A stretch of 64,000 bases of DNA from Cryobacterium suzukii. GTDB lineage: Bacteria > Actinomycetota > Actinomycetes > Actinomycetales > Microbacteriaceae. Position 1 is the stretch's first letter. Every line of letters begins with the position of its first letter. The translations under genes were made by a program, and so were the position numbers. The stretch spans positions 456,181 to 520,180 of the forward strand of contig NZ_SOHJ01000002.1 in the NCBI RefSeq assembly GCF_004403185.1, written 5' to 3'. This document shows, piece by piece, positions 59,781 to 64,000 of this stretch. The notes beneath the pieces are model-generated. The model searched no databases. It saw only the letters and a program-made list of their open reading frames with translations, and was not told the DNA's origin.

Positions 59781-60407
59781 ATGGCTGAATACACCCTCCC
59801 CACCCTTGATTACGATTACTCGGCACTCGAGCCCAGCATCAGCGGCACCATCATGGAACTCCACCATGGCAAGCACCACCAGGCGTACGTCACAGGCGCC
59901 AACACGGCACTGGCCCAGCTCGCGGAGGCCCGCGACAGCGGAAGCCTCGCCAACGTCAACAAGCTGGAAAAAGACCTCGCCTTCAACCTCGGCGGCCACG
60001 TCAATCACTCCATCTTCTGGACCAACCTGTCCCCGAACGGCGGCGACAAGCCGGTCGGCGAGCTCGCTGCGGCGATCGATGACAACTTCGGTTCCTTTGA
60101 CAAGTTCCAGGCGCACTTCACCGCGGCCGCACTCGGCGTGCAGGGCTCCGGCTGGGCAGTCCTCGCCTGGGATTCCATCGGGCAGCGCCTGATCATCCAG
60201 CAGTTCTTCGACCAGCAGTCCAACTTCGCTGCCGGAACCATTCCGGTCCTCATGCTCGATGTCTGGGAGCACGCCTACTACCTCGACTACCGCAACGTGC
60301 GGGCCGACTACATCAAGGCCTTCTGGAACATCGCCAACTGGGCAAACGTGCAGGAGCGTTTCACCGTCGCGCGCGAGAAGACGAACGGCCTGCTGCTACT
60401 CTCGTAG
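59781..60407 (+). CDS. sodA: Superoxide dismutase, Mn/Fe type
   Basis: The enzyme dismutates superoxide. The 208-residue protein has the metal ligands of the Mn/Fe family: the His in [12 protein letters not shown], the second His in [10 protein letters not shown], and Asp and His in [12 protein letters not shown]. The pattern [10 protein letters not shown] and the absence of a signal peptide fit a cytoplasmic, probably Mn-using enzyme; metal choice cannot be decided by eye. AAGGAGATA lies before ATG 59781 and a strong terminator follows, so it is monocistronic. Confidence 0.97.
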   Translation: MAEYTLPTLDYDYSALEPSISGTIMELHHGKHHQAYVTGANTALAQLAEARDSGSLANVNKLEKDLAFNLGGHVNHSIFWTNLSPNGGDKPVGELAAAIDDNFGSFDKFQAHFTAAALGVQGSGWAVLAWDSIGQRLIIQQFFDQQSNFAAGTIPVLMLDVWEHAYYLDYRNVRADYIKAFWNIANWANVQERFTVAREKTNGLLLLS

Positions 60408-61511
<1,104 letters not shown>

Positions 61512-61521
61512 CGGCCGCGCG

Positions 61522-62736
61522 GTGACGTTACGCACTATTGACTCGCTCGGACCGCTCGGCGGCAAGCGGGTTATTGTCCGATTCGACCTGAATGTGCCGT
61601 TGAAAAACGGTCAGATCACCGACGACGGACGAGTGCGGGCGTCACTGCCCACCCTCAACGCCCTCGTCGCTGAGGGCGCCCGCGTGGTGATCGTCTCTCA
61701 CCTCGGGCGCCCCGACGGGGTCGCTGATACCCAATACAGCCTGAAGCCGGTCGCCGCTCGCTTGAGCGAACTGGTGAATCGCCCGGTGGCTTTTGCCACC
61801 GATACCGTCGGCGACTCCGCTACCCGAGCGGTCGCGGCCCTGCAGGACGGCGACATCGTCGTTTTGGAGAACCTGCGCTTCAACCCCGGTGAAACCAGCA
61901 AAGCGGATGCCGAGCGGCTCGCGTTCGCCGAGCAGCTCGCCCTGCTCGGCGACGCGCTCGTCTCCGACGGCTTTGGAGTCGTGCACCGCAAACAGGCCAG
62001 CGTGTTCGATCTCGCCGCACTGCTTCCGAGCGCTGCCGGCCTGCTGATCGCGGCCGAGCTCGACGTGCTCGATCGGCTCACCGAAAAGCCCGAGGCGCCC
62101 TACACGGTCATCCTCGGTGGCTCCAAGGTCAGCGACAAGCTCGGCGTGATCGGGCATCTGCTTCCCCGAGTGAATTCCCTGCTCATCGGCGGCGGTATGC
62201 TTTTCACCTTCCTGGCCGCCCAGGGGCACAAAGTCGGCGCCAGCCTGCTGGAGATCGACCAGATCGACACGGTCGGTGGCTACCTGGCTGAAGCGGAACG
62301 TCTCGGCGTCAAGATCGTGCTGCCGACCGACGTCGTCGTGGCGTCGAAGTTCGGTGCAGATGCCGAACACGTGATCACCCCGGCCGACGGCATCGAGAAC
62401 ACCCCGTTCGGTGCGACCGGACTCGGCCTGGACATCGGGCCGGACACAGCGCAAGCGTTCGCTGAGATTATTCGAGCGTCGAAGACGGTGTTCTGGAACG
62501 GCCCGATGGGTGTCTTTGAACTTGCTCCCTTTGCGGAGGGCACCCGCACGGTGGCCGCTGCCCTTACCGAGGTCACCGGCCTCAGCGTGGTCGGTGGCGG
62601 AGACTCCGCCGCGGCCGTGCGCATTCTCGGTTTCAACGACGACCAATTCGGTCATATTTCTACCGGCGGCGGCGCGAGCCTCGAATTTCTCGAAGGCAAG
62701 CGTCTCCCAGGACTGGAGGTCCTCGGATGGCAGTGA
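61522..62736 (+). CDS. pgk: Phosphoglycerate kinase
   Basis: Pgk makes ATP from 1,3-bisphosphoglycerate. The 404-residue two-domain protein shows KRVIVRFDLNVPL, VIVSHLGRPDG, the SDGFGVVHRKQAS segment, ILGGSKVSDKLGV, GPMGVFE and the nucleotide loop GGGDSAAAV. GTG 61522 has no clear ribosome site and lies 11 bases after the gap stop, so its translation probably depends on gap. It overlaps tpiA by ten bases. Confidence 0.97.
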   Translation: MTLRTIDSLGPLGGKRVIVRFDLNVPLKNGQITDDGRVRASLPTLNALVAEGARVVIVSHLGRPDGVADTQYSLKPVAARLSELVNRPVAFATDTVGDSATRAVAALQDGDIVVLENLRFNPGETSKADAERLAFAEQLALLGDALVSDGFGVVHRKQASVFDLAALLPSAAGLLIAAELDVLDRLTEKPEAPYTVILGGSKVSDKLGVIGHLLPRVNSLLIGGGMLFTFLAAQGHKVGASLLEIDQIDTVGGYLAEAERLGVKIVLPTDVVVASKFGADAEHVITPADGIENTPFGATGLGLDIGPDTAQAFAEIIRASKTVFWNGPMGVFELAPFAEGTRTVAAALTEVTGLSVVGGGDSAAAVRILGFNDDQFGHISTGGGASLEFLEGKRLPGLEVLGWQ

Positions 62737-63527
62737 ACATCAACCCTCGGCGCACACCGCTGATTGCGGGCAACTGGAAAATGAACCTGGACCACCTGCA
62801 GGCAATCGCTTTCGTGCAGAAGCTCGCCTGGAATCTCAAGGATTCCCGCCACGATGTCGCCGCAGTCGAGGTAGCCGTGTTCCCCCCGTTCACGGATTTG
62901 CGCAGCGTGCAGACCCTCATCTCGGCGGACAAGCTTCCGCTCGCCTTCGGCGCGCAAGACGTGTCGGCACACGATTCGGGGGCGTACACCGGTGAGATTT
63001 CGGGTGCCTTCCTGGCCCAGCTCGAGTGCCAGTACGTCATCATCGGTCACTCCGAACGCCGCACCCTGCACAACGAGTCCGATGAGCAGGTCGCCTCCAA
63101 GGTGACCGCCGCCCTCAAGCACAACCTCGTGCCGGTGATTTGCGTCGGAGAGAGCACCGAGGACCTCGCCGTTCATGGGCCCAGTGCGGTTCCGGTCGCC
63201 CAGCTGCGTGCCGCTCTTGCGGGCGTCACGAACGCCGTGGACATCGTCGTGGCCTATGAGCCGGTCTGGGCTATTGGGTCCGGCCAGGCTGCCACACCAG
63301 AGCAAGCCGAGCAGGTAGCTGCCGCGCTGCGTGGGGTTCTCTCCGATACCCTCGGACAAGACGTCGCCGACAAGACCCGCATCCTCTATGGCGGATCGGT
63401 CAAGAGCAGCAACATCGCCGCGTTCATGCGGGAGCCCAATGTCGACGGAGCGCTCGTCGGTGGTGCGAGCTTGGATATTCCGGAGTTTTCCAGCATTATT
63501 CGGTATCAGAAGCACGTCGGCCTCTAA
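62727..63527 (+). CDS. tpiA: Triosephosphate isomerase
   Basis: TpiA interconverts dihydroxyacetone phosphate and glyceraldehyde 3-phosphate. The 266-residue barrel has IAGNWKMNLDHLQA (active-site Asn and Lys), the His in IGHSERR, the catalytic Glu and loop 6 in VVAYEPVWAIGSGQAAT, and YGGSVKSSN. CTGGAGGT before ATG 62727 lies inside pgk, showing coupled expression. Confidence 0.97.
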   Translation: MAVNINPRRTPLIAGNWKMNLDHLQAIAFVQKLAWNLKDSRHDVAAVEVAVFPPFTDLRSVQTLISADKLPLAFGAQDVSAHDSGAYTGEISGAFLAQLECQYVIIGHSERRTLHNESDEQVASKVTAALKHNLVPVICVGESTEDLAVHGPSAVPVAQLRAALAGVTNAVDIVVAYEPVWAIGSGQAATPEQAEQVAAALRGVLSDTLGQDVADKTRILYGGSVKSSNIAAFMREPNVDGALVGGASLDIPEFSSIIRYQKHVGL

Positions 63528-63547
63528 ACCGGCGCCCCCGACAGTAA

Positions 63548-63586
63548 GGAGCGAGGTGGTTGCCCGTGCGGCAACAACCTCGCTCC
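63548..63586 (+). terminator. 17-bp hairpin between tpiA and secG
   Basis: GGAGCGAGGTGGTTGCC pairs with GGCAACAACCTCGCTCC around a CGTGC loop, with one G-A mismatch. There is no T-run, so it could be a terminator of tpiA or a processing structure. A TATAAT promoter follows directly. Confidence 0.6.
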
Positions 63587-63597
63587 TGCCTGCAGAG

Positions 63598-63603
63598 TAT
63601 AAT
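63598..63603 (+). promoter_or_regulatory. -10 box (TATAAT) of secG
   Basis: A perfect TATAAT, rare in this GC-rich window, 52 bases before the secG start. The leader would be about 46 bases. Confidence 0.6.
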
Positions 63604-63655
63604 TACGATGGTCTTGGCGCCCGAGTTGCGCCCACCGTGTTTTGAAAGGTTTCGT

Positions 63656-63907
63656 GTGGAGATTCTCCAGGTCGTCATGCAGGTGCTCGTTGGAATTACA
63701 AGCCTCCTGCTCACCATGCTCATTCTGTTGCATAAGGGACGGGGCGGTGGATTGTCGGACATGTTCGGCGGCGGCGTAACTTCCAACCTGGGAGCGTCGG
63801 GCGTTGCCGAGCGCAACCTCAATCGCATCACGGTCATTCTGGGTCTGCTCTGGATTTCCTGCATCGTAGTTCTCGGATTGATCACCAAGTTCGACACAGG
63901 GGCTTAA
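63656..63907 (+). CDS. secG: Preprotein translocase subunit SecG
   Basis: SecG is a small membrane subunit of the SecYEG channel. The 83-residue protein has two helices (VMQVLVGITSLLLTMLILL and IIV-type ITVILGLLWISCIVVLGLI) and the conserved link LLHKGRGGGLSDMFGG. I chose GTG 63656, with AAAGG at 63645-63649; the frame is open further upstream, but that adds a basic non-family segment. Location after tpiA is standard in actinobacteria. Confidence 0.93.
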   Translation: MEILQVVMQVLVGITSLLLTMLILLHKGRGGGLSDMFGGGVTSNLGASGVAERNLNRITVILGLLWISCIVVLGLITKFDTGA

Positions 63908-64000
63908 CTTTTCGCCCCGTGCGGGGTTAGCCTGAACTTTCCGGGCGTAGATCTCGACGGCACAGCACAACAGCAGTAACACCAATAACAGCTCGAACCT
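63908..64000 (+). other. Intergenic end of window
   Basis: No gene is seen in these 93 bases. CCCC-GTGC-GGGG at about 63917-63928 is a short hairpin just after secG. The rest is AC-rich and is probably the leader of the next gene, which lies outside the window. Confidence 0.4.

Overview
The window is a dense, GC-rich actinobacterial chromosome segment. Signs are the mycobacterial-type integration host factor, WhiA, RbpA-era gene order, HGxxPAAW protein, ANTAR regulator, GTG starts and TANNNT -10 boxes placed directly at start codons. The frequent word CGGATGC and the mIHF-guanylate kinase fusion point to Microbacteriaceae (Cryobacterium-like is my inference; not tested). Almost everything is housekeeping. 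I saw no rRNA, insertion sequence, prophage or CRISPR array.

Layout. 1-8.3 kb: end of the pyrimidine operon (pyrC 3' part, small membrane protein, carA, carB, pyrF), then a fused mIHF-gmk gene and rpoZ. 8.3-15.3 kb: coaBC, metK, a helicase-less priA, fmt and rsmB. 15.4-16.4 kb: a small reverse-strand DUF2975 membrane protein plus XRE regulator pair. 16.6-26.1 kb: rpe, hisE, hisG, hisF, hisI, then trpE, a Trp-associated membrane protein, a HGxxPAAW protein, trpC, trpB, trpA and lgt. 26.2-33.8 kb: glutamate synthase gltB-gltD and pyk. 33.8-34.9 kb: 84-bp tandem repeats carrying terminator hairpins, tRNA-Leu(CAA) and a PdtaR-like ANTAR regulator. 34.9-43.4 kb: a large Fe-S nuclease/helicase of the TM0106 type, a hotdog thioesterase, polA and a DUF885 protein. 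43.4-47.3 kb: a two-gene membrane and copper module. 47.5-57.6 kb: rpsA, a degenerate response regulator, coaE, uvrB, uvrA, uvrC. 57.7-64 kb: rapZ, whiA, sodA, gap, pgk, tpiA, secG.

The order resembles two Mycobacterium tuberculosis blocks interleaved: pyrC to secG is split between rpe and uvrC by a his/trp/lgt/pyk/polA/rpsA/uvrBA block. The genes supply pyrimidines, histidine, tryptophan and glutamate, the lower half of glycolysis, CoA, nucleotide-excision repair and translation initiation.

The most unusual content is the 43.4-47.3 kb pair. A 12-TM NnrS-like protein is followed by an 882-residue protein joining about 13 membrane helices, one extra type-1 copper cupredoxin and a complete two-domain copper nitrite reductase with every canonical copper ligand. 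I read it as a possible self-contained membrane nitrite reductase. Other points of interest are a receiver protein with Glu at the phospho-acceptor position, a four-cysteine RecB nuclease fused to RNase H-like and SF1 helicase modules, and nine genes with a -10 box 6-7 bases before the start codon, implying leaderless mRNAs.
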